Assembly: GCA_025266875.1 (NCBI GenBank)
Contig: JALLLT010000048.1
Span: 62,001 to 126,000, forward strand
Reading direction: 5' to 3'
DNA from: Fennellomyces sp. T-0311
Taxonomy: Eukaryota; Mucoromycota; Mucoromycetes; Mucorales; Lichtheimiaceae
Length of the DNA stretch: 64,000 nt
Made by a program: the position numbers and the translations under genes. The notes under the pieces are model-generated. The model was not told the origin of the DNA. It did no database searches and saw only the letters and a program-made list of their open reading frames with translations. Positions 1 through 9,516 of the stretch are shown one piece after another. Each line of letters opens with the position of its first letter. Position 1 is the stretch's first letter.

Positions 1-1716
1 AAAGATTGAGATGTGCAAATACACCAAACAATAGCTGGACAGCAGACACAGCGAACACAGCGAACACGAACTCGCTGGATAAGGAAAATGGTGGCACAGC
101 CACGACAAAGAAAAGCTATCACAACGTATTCATGATAATAATGTATGGGCGTTTGATGAGCTTGGATCTCGGGGGCCACTTTTCGTGAGACACCATCGTT
201 GAGTCGCTTCCACAAGATTCTGGCGACTTTATTTGCTTTTGCAACGGCGGATAAAATATCAACGAACATACTCCATTCCGTACTCATATTTCTTACTTTC
301 AATACAAGCTTACTGTAATACCGTTATGTTGTACTTTTCCTTTGAGCATGTGTTCTGAAGAAAATTGATGCTTGTGTGAAAGGCAAATAAAGCTCCGTGT
401 CGCTGCAAATTATAATTACAATTGTACCTGATTCTGTTCGAGAACTTAATATGTCTACACCGGTCCCTTACCTTTCGCAACATTGTAATTTCTTGAAAAC
501 TAGCACAGTGTGAGAGGGATAAAAAATTTTGGAAGCAGCTGTTTTGCAGTTAATCTATCGGATTACTATAAACGTATATGGTATGACACCGAATGACATG
601 CAAAATTCACAAATGTGTACTTACCAAAGGTGGACTGCCCTACCTTAACCATCGATAATATGTAAGGCATCATGTTCGAGTTGCGAGTTGACAAGTATTC
701 AATCTGCGAAACTGTAAAAATCAGGGGCCCACAGTATCCATGTTGACAGACAGGCTACCGTACTATTATGTGGCTACCATTAAATTATCCAGAAAGCGAC
801 GAGGAAATACGTACCAAAATTCGGAATGTGCTAAACCTTCGAGACTAATATAAACATAACTCGTTTACTGCGTTTACAGTCGATTGCAGAATGGCATTAT
901 TTTCCGTAAAAGTTCCTTTCTAACATGCCTGAACAAACTACGATGTCATTTTATTGTGTTAACAAGATGGAACGGGTGCATAGCTATAGATACGGCGCAT
1001 GTTACGGCGATAAAACATATATGCCATGACAATGAATCTTCAATTACTTCTCAGTCGCCCCTAAAGTGAGCGTTGCGTATCAGCGCGATACTGAATTAAG
1101 CGGAGACTACGACAATGTTCGGCCTAAAGTTGATGGTATTGAAAATTTCTCTCCTATCATTGCACCGGTAGGAGACTTGTTACTTATAATATGTCAACAG
1201 TCACCAAACTTTAAATCATCGCTAGCTTGCTATGTACGTAGTGAAAATAAATATATGCCTTGATCTTAATGCCATGAAAATTTGCTAAGCCTTGTAATAC
1301 ACAGAAAGAGCGAAAAAAAAGGTTAATAAAGAAAGTTTAATATTAGTGTCGATCAGTGGACAAAATAGGTGAAAAAAGTTTGGTTTGGGTGCAAACGTTG
1401 CCATGTGTCGTAAAAAAAGTGCACCGGTATCTACGTCAGTTAGCCACGGCGATCTTCCCCTGTTATTTTCCTCCTGGAGACTAAAGTTCGACTGAAGGGG
1501 TTATGCAGTTGTCCCATGCCCTTATGGTTGAATTTAAATGAGTATAAAAGCCGGTGACAGAACTTCCATTCTTTTTTTAAAAAAAAATAGATCGCCATAC
1601 GTACAGGGTAAAACATAAAAAACTTCATTGTTTGTTCCACGTACTTTTATAAACTTAATTTTTAATTGTAGAGTGATCGAACGCAATATTATATACTCTT
1701 GAAAGCCTATATACTA
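1..1716. other. gene-poor 5' flank
   Basis: No gene recognised on either strand. Open frames are short (at most about 66 codons), overlap on both strands and match no family I know. Near position 45 there is a short imperfect direct repeat of a GCGAACAC-type unit, too small to matter. The last part is presumably the promoter of the transporter gene starting at 1717, but I see no convincing TATA box. Confidence 0.5.
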
Positions 1717-3675
1717 ATGACCGCCGCGATACATAATCAAAAAAGAGAAAATGCTTCAAAAACGTTTATTGCAACACCACACACATTTTTATACGAGGAT
1801 ACCAAGGCAACGGACAGCGCAAAGAAGATAAGGGTGTCCGAGGATCAGGAGTCTGATTTTCAAAAGTCGGTTCAAGACAGCGAGATCACTGTCGTAGATA
1901 ATGAAAATGACGGCGGATATGGATGGGTTGTTCTTTGTGGTGCATCACTATCCGCTTTCACGGCATTTAGTACGATGCAAAGCTGGTACGTACATAAAAT
2001 TATTACTGCGACGATTTAAAACTTCCCTCAAAGATACCTTTATAATTATGTAGGGGTATGTGCATACTGTATATTCTATATACTTTGGCTATACCAGCAC
2101 GGACAAGACAGCTAACAAACAGAAACCTTTTGTCATATTGTATTATACAGGTGTCATGCAAGATTACTTGGTGGCACATATGTTTGACGACTCTAAGCGT
2201 GCCCAGGTGCTTGTCAGTTTTGTAGGAACCCTTTGCTATTTCGTATCAGAGATTGTCACTCCGTTGGTTCAAGTCATTCTGCAACGAATCGGTGTTAGAT
2301 ACACACTGTTGCTCGGAACGTTCCTGGTTAGCGGTGGTCTGATAGGTTCTGGATTCGCAACAACGGTATAAAATAACCCTGATATCGGCATTACATTTCA
2401 AGTCATGCATTGACGTTCTACTTTTAGATATGGCATTTATACATTTCACAAGGTATTTGCTACGGTGCAGGTATCTCCGTTCTTTACCTGGTAAGGACTA
2501 CGATCATACTAGATCAATTAATTACAAGATCCTTATATGACTCTGGATTATTGCTTCGTTGACATATTAGGCAATCATGGCTGTTATACCACAATGGTTC
2601 TCGAAACGACGCAGTACTGCCACAGGCATTGTCATGAGTGGTATAGGGCTTGCCGGCTTAATTATCCCGTACGTAATGTATACATCTAACAATGCACTCA
2701 ATGCTTCTTGGTATGTGCTTTTACAGCGGCAATGGCTTCAGCATGTAATAATATACAAACTTTCATTTACGTATACAGGACATTTCGAATACTAGGACTC
2801 ATATACCTTGGCGCGAACTTACTCGCATGCGTCCTTGTCAAGGAGAAGAAAACGGAGAACTTTAAACCATCTGTTTCTTGTGGTAGTGAAAGCGAGGGCA
2901 AACTTTCATTCACCATAATACGCGACATTTTAACGGATGCCAACTTCCTTATTTATACATTGGCAGCAATCTTTCAGGTTCTGTCAAGAAATGTGCCTTT
3001 TTTCTTTCTACCATGTATGGTAACCTAACTCACCATCCACTTGGTATGCTAAAACAATCAAATAGCGTATGCCACTACCATTGGTCTGGATGCTGCTCAA
3101 GGAACAAGTTTGATTTCAATTGCCTGCGCAGCAAGCTTCGTAGGGAGGATTTTTGTAGGGTAAGATTTCATACATGAATTAATGCAGAATTTTACCGATC
3201 TTTAACATAAAACTTAATAGTATCCTTGCAGATCGGTGGGGGAATTTGATTGTAGGTGCGCTCTTTGGTGTAATCACTGGACTCTCCTCTCTATTGATTT
3301 GGATGTTCGCGTATAATTACCCAACACTAATATTGCAAGCAATTGTCATTGGATTCTCTTTTGACACCTATTACATATTAAGTAAGGTTCATTCCAAAAG
3401 CCTCAGGAGTGAAAATCTCACATATATTTTACATCCAACTAGTGCCCCCTACTCTGTTGGAGCTCCTTGGGAAACAGAAGTTCACATCAGGGTTGTCAGT
3501 ATTGATGGTGTTGTCAAGTCCTGCCATCCTTGGTCCAAGTCTGATTAGTGCTGTAGACGATACCCTGGACTGTGAGCAATTCTTGCCACATAAGGTTTTC
3601 AGTGGTGTATTACCAATACTTAGTTCTTTGGTCCTGTTAATACTCAGGTATCGAATAAACAGAACCGGTCATTAA
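1717..3675 (+). CDS. MFS monocarboxylate-transporter-like protein (MCT-A)
   Basis: Proton-coupled transporter of the MCT/SLC16 branch of the major facilitator superfamily, expected in plasma membrane; substrate unknown. Exons: 1717-1985, 2054-2055 (2 nt), 2151-2365, 2428-2490, 2571-2710, 2779-3014, 3066-3159, 3221-3381, 3443-3675, giving 470 residues. Seen: a polar N-terminus of about 65 residues, the family signature DGGYGWVV before helix 1, then SWGVMQDY, the loop motif PQWFSKRRS, FFLPSYA, and ADRWGN after helix 8. The ATG at 1717 is used because the longer frame upstream starts with TTG. The 2-nt exon is required to join SW to GVMQDY in frame; skipping it leads to a stop within about a dozen codons. 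Exon lengths match the paralogue at 53.6 kb almost exactly. Converges on the MDM38-like gene with about 100 bp between stops. Confidence 0.86.
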
Positions 3676-3774
3676 CTTATTTCCGTAAAACATAGACAGC
3701 ACAGTGCAGAAGTCAATTCCCAACTGTAGGGTGTATCTTGCCTTTAATGGCGTCTAAAGATCTATATGATTTAT

Positions 3775-5313
3775 CTATTTATAGTTCGCGTTGAGCAAGA
3801 ACATTCTGCTAAAGATGAGCAGGCCGCGGGGAATATGTTGTTCGTTCAAGTGCACGGTGATCCAGTAATCAAGACTGCGACGAAGCTGTTCTTCGCTGAC
3901 GTCGAGAGATCGCCTGGTGAAAAAAAAAGATCCAGTATAAGGATTCACATTCGCACAACTCCATTAAAATAAATTTATACATACATGCCACGCTCCTCAG
4001 CTGCATTCTGCAGCTCAGCGACGCTAAGGCTATCGACACCTTCTTGTGAGATCAACTAACGCAAAGCATGTGTCAAAATTATGGATACACACTAGTAATG
4101 ATATGCCAGTTTTACCTTGTCATCCTCAAGCAAATAATCCAAATGCTTGTTTAACCGCTTCTCGAGCATGCCCTTCATACCCCAGTCTTTCAATCCCATA
4201 AACCTAATGCAGCGCTTAGTTTGTTTTCCAGAAAGGACCTATAAGTCGTCCGTACCGACAGTAAGCTGCCAGGTTTGCTCTGTGGATCTGAGACAGTTCA
4301 AAGTCATATTCGTAGCTCTTGGAAATCTTGAGGAATTTTCGAAGAGAGAGGAAATCCTCGGGGGTGATCTGATGTATCAAAAAGGTCAATCTATGACATG
4401 TCAACGCTACGTCATATTTCAACTTACACGACCAACGTGAGTAGACGACCTGATGACGTTTGTGGACATTCTTTGACGAGTCTCATCCAGCTTTTGGCGC
4501 TGCTTAAGCTGGAGCAAATGGCAACACTTAGTATACAGCTCCTCATAACCGCTATAAATCTTCATACCACTTGGCTTTCAGTAACACAGGTGCTGGGTAT
4601 AATTCCAGGTGCAAACATAACAAACAGGGGAATCTATAGGTAAATATTTAGTCAATATCCAGACGGATTACTATGTCAGCACTCATACCGATTCCGGAAG
4701 CACCAAGAAAATCAAACCGAAGGGTGCCAACTTAATCATATCCTTCTTGGACTTGTGGATCTGCACAGCATGTTAGCACATAATATGTCCAATGACGCTT
4801 CATCCAAGACGAAATACCATACAAGTTGATATTCAGATCGGTTCAGCTTGTGTCCATCCTGCACTTGTTGTTTCAGGGCCTTTGCCGCCTTCTGGTTAGC
4901 CCACAGCATCTTCAATCCATCCTTGTAGAAAACAATCAGGGCTTTCGACTTTTGGTAGAGTTGTGCCAGACGTGATTGCTTGGCAGGAGCTGTTTCCTGC
5001 TTCTCGGTGGCTGTTGAGTACACTCGGTTTGTCGTCAGGCTGATTGTTCTGCAAGCAATGGAAGCTTCTTTGGACCAATCCACAGCAGCAAGTTTCCCAA
5101 TGGTTGAGCGGCATCCGGGATTAGTTGCTCTAATCAGCGAGGATCGTGAAAGCGACATTGTTGTGTACGATTGTCGAGGAACACTGCAACCGACCGGGGC
5201 AACCTTGCCGTACCTGCTTAAGTGAGTTAGATCGCTGTTCGATCGAGTGTGTCGATGGTAGCCGAGTACCTGATGTACGACTGGAGTAACTGTCGTCGAA
5301 CTAGGGCTGACAT
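3775..5313 (-). CDS. MDM38: LETM1/Mdm38-family mitochondrial inner-membrane protein
   Basis: Family members bind mitochondrial ribosomes, help insert inner-membrane proteins and act in K+/H+ homeostasis. Exons on the minus strand: 5313-5270, 5213-4823, 4760-4689, 4633-4568, 4508-4428, 4368-4256, 4203-4116, 4055-3985, 3913-3775; 354 residues. Start chosen at 5313 because it opens a good mitochondrial presequence (MSALVRRQLLQSYIR) that splices to the rest. Then come the LETM1 core (FYKDGLKMLWANQKAA, LNRSEYQL), one membrane segment (LAPFGLIFLVLPESIPLFVM) and the C-terminal helices with RFMGLKDWGMKGML and EEQLRRSLDYW. It is short for the family, lacking a long coiled-coil or EF-hand tail, so it may be a shorter paralogue or the last exon may be incomplete. 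Unspliced, the locus looks frameshifted; splicing resolves every break. Confidence 0.83.
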
Positions 5314-5695
5314 TTTGCAAAAGGGATTCGGGGAAAGGGGAAGGCGACGCCCAAGCTCAACCTTTTGTTTGTCTTGGTCGGCGCCTCCTGCCGATCATTT
5401 TCGGAACACGTTTGAGTCAAAATCATCACCACAGCCTGCTACTTTGAAAACAACCCGATGGTGCAGCATTGATATTGCTGTCATAGTTCCATTCTCCATG
5501 TTTTGAAAGCGCATATATCACAGTACTCCGTGTTTGTTTATCAATAAACTCCTTCCTTCGACGAGGGAACGAAATCAAATTTTAAGCTATACAGTACGCA
5601 TTTCTGCGGGTCAACGGGACTCTGGTTACTCGTGCATTTCATGCCTTCAGTTGTTACGCATATGCTAATCTTGTGCGTGCGCATTATTTAGCCGT

Positions 5696-5788
5696 TTGAG
5701 TATCCCTGTCGAGCAAGTCAAGGAGGATGGCTATTGGATAATGGTCGCTGGTTGTGGCACGGTATCATTCTTCGCATTGAAGATATGA
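5696..5788 (+). pseudogene. possible remnant of an MCT transporter N-terminus
   Basis: A 30-codon open stretch reads VKEDGYWIMVAGCGTVSFF, resembling the ExDGGYGWVV entry of MCT proteins with two residues lost, followed by a hydrophobic run. It ends at a TGA and no later exons are visible downstream. It lies about 2 kb from the intact MCT-A gene, so a decayed tandem copy is plausible. The match is short and could be chance. Confidence 0.35.
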
Positions 5789-6435
5789 GGACTCTATCGA
5801 CTGTGTAAAGAAGCCTGCTATGTATATATCAACCGGGTAATGTTGTTCGTGTAGGAACCTTTATCCATGTAGTAATACGATATTCCGAATTCAGCCATTA
5901 CAATATATACCTCTTGTTGTTTGTTGGTGTAAGGCTATTTTGTCACCACTATTGCACCATGACTGTCAAGCATGCGTCACCTCTCCTTGTTATTTTACAT
6001 TGGATCAAACGGATCCTCCTTAGATTTTCGTTGACGCAAAGATTTTGTACTGTTGTGTCACTAAGATCCATATGCGAAAGACGAGTTTCTTTCAAGCAAG
6101 GCAACTTTCCAAGGAGCTCGTAAAATTTTCCGTCGTATCAGTGAACTTCATTGTCAGGGCCAAAACTCAGATCTTCCAAAGTGTGAACGGGTGCGACATG
6201 CTTAAGTAGTTCACTCGTCGCGTCATGCCAAAGCTAAAGTACATACTTCATCTGTGTAGCTGACGATGGTCAGCTAAACCCATCATGGGATCTCCAGAGA
6301 CATTGTACATGGTTATAGAATACTCCAGTTGCGTTAGCATGCTACTGCATCGATACTATTATTTATACTTGCTTGGCTGAACTTGTAGAAATGATGTCTT
6401 TCAAGGTAGGGCTTTGACATATCAATGATGGCATA

Positions 6436-6607
6436 TAATGGCCGCTTTATATAACGATACGATGGTGCAGCCCAAACTTGATAGTTATATCAAAATATCG
6501 TTATACAAAATGGGATTTGGCAGTGATTACCGTTTTGGTGCGTCGAGAATTGCATCGTTATATCGAATTATTGTTTTATAAAATATCATTATATAAAGCG
6601 GCCACTG
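6436..6607. mobile_element. palindromic MITE with TA flanks
   Basis: About 172 bp with imperfect terminal inverted repeats. The left end reads TAATGGCCGCTTTATATAAC and the reverse complement of the right end reads CAGTGGCCGCTTTATATAAT. TA dinucleotides flank both ends (6434-6435 and 6608-6609). The interior is AT-rich with further self-complementary ATATCGTTATA-like strings. CAGTGG ends and a TA target point to a Tc1/mariner/pogo-type non-autonomous element. No coding capacity. Confidence 0.65.
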
Positions 6608-6673
6608 TACTCGATTGGAATCATGAGTTACCAGATCCAATATAAAGTTTCTTAAATAATTGTAGTCGACATG

Positions 6674-7251
6674 TCACCCACAAATGCATATCATCTTATC
6701 CGACTCCTTGTCGCCAAGTGCAAAGTACAAATTCGGCAATTTGCCGTAGAAGAATTCCAGTAAAGGCACAACCAAGTGTGCTGTAAGCAATCCACCGAAA
6801 ATAAGATGCCAATTGCTGCCGGCTACTTGCACTAATAATTCATCAAAGTTACTGGGGTTGTATGCGAAGTCAAATTGTGGCAATGTTGTGCAACGATGTG
6901 CAGAATATGAGCACTGATGGAGCCATCGAAATTGAGATACTCGAGAGATGATGAGCTTTCGCTCTTCATGGTGGGACATTCTTATTCATCACTATGAAGA
7001 TGTAGCGATAAACGAGCCAGCGATGTTGTATGTGACAAAGTTAGCCCGGTAAGTCCATTAGTACTCGATCTATAATGCATCAATCTGATCCTTGCAAGAT
7101 TCTGATATACCGGTATGATCTCTTCTATAGAAGAGACCTTGGCTGCTGGATTGACGATTTCCAGGTGAACCAGCGTTTCTACGATCATTAAGAGTACACC
7201 ACGCGTGTTGTCATAATGGCTTGGTTTACTAAATGCGGGAACTTTTACCAA
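6674..7251 (-). other. two abutting open frames, unidentified
   Basis: Two minus-strand frames (7251-6982 and 6979-6674, 89 and 101 codons) lie end to end with amphipathic, fairly protein-like sequence (for example SNWHLIFGGLLTAHLVVPLL). No splice arrangement or family was recognised. They may be pieces of a decayed gene or chance. Confidence 0.2.
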
Positions 7252-7439
7252 TAATCAGCTTTAAGTGGAACCTGGAATTTTCGCAGCTTACAGATGTAGT
7301 AAAGAGCTTCAAATGGCGCATTTTGGGCATAGTCTTGCACTCACCATATCTAAACGCTGGCTAATCAAATGCTTACAGCTTCACTGTTGTCTTGTTCAAC
7401 TAATATTTTGCGCTCAGCAAACTGAGGTGACAAAGTAAC

Positions 7440-7837
7440 CCTTTGATCTTTGTCGTATTCCCGACATACACCATCATCCATGGTTACATGCTTTTCCTTA
7501 GTCTTTGTTTACATCCGTTGTTATTGCGACATCAACAACCGTACAGTTATCGATTGCCTTATTTGCTTGCATGTGCAACCTTGATCCAGCTTTACCGATC
7601 ATGCAGGGCAACTCCGTTAACTAAGGCTCTGTATGACCTTCGGCCTCATTAACATTAGACGGCAAGGTCGTTAGAGACTCGGCGATAACATGGATCTTTG
7701 GACTATTAGACAAAAGTATTCATCTTCTCCGTCCCGACTCATCACCATTATAAATAGAGAGTAGTTTTCCTCAATAAAACATTATCTTATTTTGGTCTCG
7801 TCTTTCGAAAGCCTTTTTCTCATTAAGCGATACCACA
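7440..7837 (+). repeat. LTR-like direct repeat, copy 1
   Basis: About 400 bp that recurs at 7900-8301. Shared landmarks in order: a CGACATAC...CATCCAT block, TTTGTTTACATC, GCGACATCAACAAC..CAGTTATC, ATTCATCTTCTCCGTCCCGA, a TATA box (TATAAATA, 7749-7756) followed by GAGAGTAGTTTTC, a polyadenylation-like AATAAA (7773-7778), then TTATCTTATTTTTGGTCTCG and the end ATACCACA. A TATA box about 20 bases before AATAAA inside a repeat is typical of a retrotransposon LTR (U3-R-U5). No polyprotein lies between or beside the copies. Confidence 0.5.
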
Positions 7838-7899
7838 ATCTTTGATAAGAAAAAAAAAGTAAGCATGTAGCAAACTTTGTCCTCTTCCAAAAATATTGT

Positions 7900-8301
7900 G
7901 TAAATATCATATCCTGACATACCGGTCATCCATTGTCTACATGTCTTTCCACCTCAGCCTTTGTTACATCGGATTCTTTATTTCGACATCAACAGCTGCA
8001 CAGTTATCTATTGGCGCATTCACTGGCTTGTACGTTAGTGAGACCTTGATCTGGGTTCAGACTTCAAGAAGGACCATTCACATTAACTTAGTCTCTGCCT
8101 GATTATCCGCCCCTTCGTAATAAGGCAGTATGATCATTAGGGATTACGGCGATAACACAGATTCGGCTCTGATAGAAAAACATTCATCTTCTCCGTCCCG
8201 ATTCATTCATAATTGGTATAAATAGAGAGTAGTTTTCATCAATAAAACAATATCTTATTTTTGGTCTCGTCATTAAAGCTTTCCAATTGAGTAATACCAC
8301 A
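7900..8301 (+). repeat. LTR-like direct repeat, copy 2
   Basis: Second, diverged copy in the same orientation, separated from copy 1 by only about 60 bp. It carries TATAAATA at 8217-8224 and AATAAA soon after, and ends in ATACCACA like copy 1. The near-tandem arrangement suggests two solo LTRs or a tandem duplication of one. Target-site duplications are not evident. Confidence 0.5.
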
Positions 8302-9016
8302 GTAAACGGAGGAGAAGCACTCTACGACTGCTTTGATCTGGTAGCTGCCTGTTCTACAAGACCTATTTGTGATACAATCGACTGTTCCTTTGATAATGCT
8401 TCATATGAATATTCAACATTTAAACCGGTCGCGCATGTACAGTACATATCACTTGAAAGTATACGCCGTCATACAAAGAAGCAGCCACGCTTCTTTATAT
8501 CTCAACCGTCGCTTGCAGTAAAGCCAAGGCAGAAGGAATTAATGTGGAAGCTGTAACAATTGCGTGTGAGACGTTACTGTACATCGCGAACTCTCTGTGT
8601 CTCCAGATTATCGACGTAGATCTGGGTGGTTTTTGGAGTCAAGCTGCAAAAGTGCTTCAATTCATCAGCACATTGAAAGACAATACATACAGCTACTTAT
8701 AATTAATGCTTTGCAACGTGGTGCTCTTTTCTTACGATATACTGTCACTTTATCCAGCTTCCGCGTCTAAAATAACCTATTACCCACCGTGTATACCGAA
8801 AAACAATAACTCATGTTCACAACTTACACGAATCCTCGTAGCCCTTTTTGATTGAGCTGCATCGTTAGAACAGCGGAACGGAATCCCTATTTCACAAATC
8901 TATAAAGCTAGTAGATGAAGGCGGCAAATTATTGCTTCTCCATGGCTTAGTTATGCAGATACAGGGCTAATTGCTTTGGTATATAGCTACGCTTACGAAA
9001 CTAGTTGCATGGCACC

Positions 9017-9044
9017 AAAAATATAAAATATAAAATATAAAATA
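9017..9044 (+). repeat. TAAAATA microsatellite
   Basis: A short run of four near-perfect 7-base AAAATAT units. Only a simple repeat. Confidence 0.8.
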
Positions 9045-9239
9045 ACGGTGCAACATGCGCATGTCAAATAATAAGATTGAGTTGGCTTATTCTTCAGTTA
9101 TAAATGAAAATCAGATATATATGTAAGCTATTTTACGTAATCCAGGAATATAAAGCAGCCGCTTGAATTAAAATAAGCTTTGATCAAGGACTTTACAACA
9201 AAGCAAAAGCCAGAGCAACTCGTCTATTGGGCAGTAACA

Positions 9240-9276
9240 GGCGTTTTGAAACGCCGAACAAAAATTGATATAAAAA
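9240..9276 (+). promoter_or_regulatory. U6 promoter: palindrome plus TATA box
   Basis: TATAAAAA at 9269-9276 sits about 30 to 40 bases before the probable U6 5' end, as expected for a Pol III U6 gene. Just upstream, 9240-9255 is a perfect palindrome (GGCGTTTTGAAACGCC) at roughly -68 to -53, where an upstream element could sit. The TATA call is good; a role for the palindrome is inference. Confidence 0.6.
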
Positions 9277-9307
9277 GGAGCGCTCTGGCTGCGACCGTTT
9301 CTTCCTT

Positions 9308-9345
9308 GCTTGCTCTTGAATTTTATTCCTGAACCAAGCACCTTT

Positions 9346-9377
<32 letters not shown>

Positions 9378-9439
9378 GGCCCCTGCACAAGGATGACACT
9401 AAGATTCTGGGTTGGATCGCTCTACGGAGCACTTTTTTT
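9308..9439 (+). ncRNA. U6: U6 spliceosomal snRNA
   Basis: Catalytic core RNA of the spliceosome. The diagnostic run is present: TTGGAACGATACAGAGA (ACAGAGA box 9361-9367), TTAGCATGGCCCCTGCA with the AGC triad, and CAAGGATGACAC of the internal stem-loop. It ends in seven T (9433-9439), a Pol III terminator. The 5' end is uncertain: GCTTG at 9308-9312 can pair with CAAGC at 9334-9338 as the 5' stem, but the loop is about 21 nt, longer than usual, making the RNA about 130 nt rather than about 105. The 3' segment is also longer than in animals. The core identity is secure; the exact ends are not. Confidence 0.85.
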
Positions 9440-9441
9440 AC

Positions 9442-9516
9442 AATCTCATGGTCTAATGGCAAAGACACCATATGCTAAGCACTATGGAAATACCGGTTCG
9501 ATTCCGGTTGAGGTTC
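9442..9516 (+). tRNA. tRNA-like unit, intact A and B boxes, no readable anticodon
   Basis: Folds as a tRNA: acceptor AATCTCA (9442-9448) pairs with TGAGGTT (9509-9515, one G-T pair), T8 G9, D stem GTCT/AGAC, anticodon stem CCATA/TATGG, T arm ACCGG-TTCGATT-CCGGT. The A box (TGGTCTAATGG) and B box (GGTTCGATTCC) match consensus exactly. The anticodon loop has 10 nt (TGCTAAGCAC) instead of 7, with G rather than T at position 33, so no ordinary anticodon can be assigned. It starts two bases after the U6 T-run. A damaged tRNA, or a tRNA-derived B-box promoter serving U6, both fit. Confidence 0.6.

Larger units (their letters stand above)
5314..9239. other. gene-poor interval with repeats
   Basis: No intact gene found. 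It holds an MCT-like remnant (5696-5788), a palindromic MITE (6436-6607), two weak abutting open frames on the minus strand (6674-7251), two LTR-like direct repeats (7440-8301) and a TAAAATA microsatellite (9017-9044). The 89-codon plus frame at 8287-8556, right after the second repeat, matches nothing I know. The rest is AT-rich and without clear structure. Confidence 0.5.

Noticed and set aside
1986..2150. Frameshift mutation instead of a 2-nt exon in MCT-A
   Set aside because: The identical shift and the identical AG-GG-GT solution in the diverged paralogue at 53.9 kb make an independent mutation unlikely.
3775..5313. MDM38-like locus read as a pseudogene
   Set aside because: Unspliced frames show stops and shifts, but canonical introns (for example donor at 4255 with acceptor before 4203) remove every one and the model sums to 355 codons including the stop.
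9442..9516. A normal functional tRNA gene
   Set aside because: The anticodon loop is 10 nt with G at position 33, and no shift of the stem gives a 7-nt loop with U33. Kept only as tRNA-like.
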